Source of the DNA: Chlamydiota bacterium
GTDB taxonomy: Bacteria; Auribacterota; UBA3054; B51-G9
Direction: 5' to 3'
Length of the DNA: 5,247 bases
Assembly: GCA_030596365.1 (NCBI GenBank)
Contig: JAUVKG010000227.1
Location: 1-5,247, forward strand
In this document: positions 4,795 to 5,247 of the stretch, in pieces
Layout of the letters: every line of letters begins with the position of its first letter
How positions within the stretch are numbered: position 1 is the first letter of the stretch
Notes under the pieces: generated by a model
What the model saw: the letters and a program-made list of their open reading frames with translations, nothing else
Databases searched by the model: none
What the model was told of the DNA's origin: nothing
Made by a program: the position numbers and the translations under genes

Positions 4795-5247
4795 ATGTTT
4801 ATTCCTACTACAAAAAATGAAATAAAAAAAATCGGCTGGGATGCGCTGGACATAATCCTTGTTTCCGGTGACAGCTATATCGACAGCCCTTATGTCGGTA
4901 CTGCGATTATCGGAAAAATTCTGATGAAAGCAGGGTTTCGTGTCGGGATTATCGCTCAACCGGATATAAAATCTGAAAAAGATATAACACGACTCGGTGA
5001 ACCGGAACTTTTCTGGGGAGTTAGCGGCGGCTGTATAGATTCAATGGTCGCGAATTATACCGCATTGAAAAAATTCAGAAAAACTGATGACTATACACCG
5101 GGCGGAATGAATAACCGCCGTCCTGACAGAGCTGTACTCGCCTATTCAAATCTTATCCGCCGTCATTTTAAAAATACCGCTCCAATTGTTCTCGGCGGTG
5201 TTGAAGCAAGTTTAAGAAGAGTTGCTCATTACGATTTTTGGTCAAAT
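4795..5247 (+). CDS. ygiQ: YgiQ family radical SAM protein, N-terminal part
   Basis: The first 151 codons of a YgiQ (UPF0313) radical SAM protein; the window ends inside it. Full-length members have about 600-740 residues. Seen: IGWDALDIILVSGDSYIDSP (13-32), AGFRVGIIAQPD (46-57), RLGEPELFWGVSGGCIDSMV (66-85), the YTPGG...RPDRAVLAYSNLIR region (100-122), and GGVEASLRRVAHYDFWS (134-150). All are hallmarks of the YgiQ N-terminal domain, which precedes the radical SAM core. The CxxxCxxC cluster motif is expected further downstream and cannot be checked here. The physiological reaction of YgiQ is not established. The first ATG fits the family because the IGWDALDI block follows closely. The leader is A/T-rich with no Shine-Dalgarno sequence. 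Confidence 0.95.
   Translation, partial: MFIPTTKNEIKKIGWDALDIILVSGDSYIDSPYVGTAIIGKILMKAGFRVGIIAQPDIKSEKDITRLGEPELFWGVSGGCIDSMVANYTALKKFRKTDDYTPGGMNNRRPDRAVLAYSNLIRRHFKNTAPIVLGGVEASLRRVAHYDFWSN

Overview
The window is AT-rich bacterial chromosome with widely spaced genes and repeat-laden gaps. None of the five start codons has a clear Shine-Dalgarno sequence; the leaders are simply A/T-rich. Several promoters nevertheless match the sigma-70 consensus very closely (TTGACA, 17-18 bp, TATAAT). Weak SD use, octamer arrays of the ATTATTGG/CCAATAAT type and spacer modules such as 'accactaat...aacacaaataaacactaat' suggest a member of the FCB superphylum outside classical Bacteroidota. That placement is inference, not proof.

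Layout. 1-434 holds no gene but a cluster of small hairpins, a 21-unit octamer array and two sister hairpins. Two minus-strand genes follow: cytidylate kinase (cmk, 435-1088) and a YjbQ-family protein (1320-1721). They are separated by a 9-mer repeat and a compound 8-mer/7-mer array in inverted orientation to the first array. yjbQ has a perfect consensus promoter at 1803-1831. A further minus-strand gene at 2026-3102 encodes an XRE (HigA-type) antitoxin fused to an ImmA/IrrE metallopeptidase domain.

The most interesting part lies upstream of this antitoxin. A perfect 9-bp palindrome (3421-3441) and a perfect consensus promoter (3389-3417) drive what looks like only the first 21 codons of a HigB/RelE-like toxin. 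The rest is missing, and the break is occupied by a 177-bp foldback element (3141-3317). That element has terminal inverted repeats, a 6-bp TAAATA target duplication and near-palindromic architecture over its whole length. The simplest reading is a toxin-antitoxin module that lost its toxin, leaving an orphan antitoxin transcribed from the old toxin promoter through a long hairpin.

The right part is on the plus strand. An unrecognised membrane-anchored protein (3763-4608) lies behind two tandem promoters associated with inverted repeats. After a repeat-bearing spacer comes the first 151 codons of a YgiQ-family radical SAM protein (4795 to the window end). The genes do not form one pathway: cmk and yjbQ are housekeeping-type genes, the 2026-3441 segment is accessory DNA, and the rest is unrelated.
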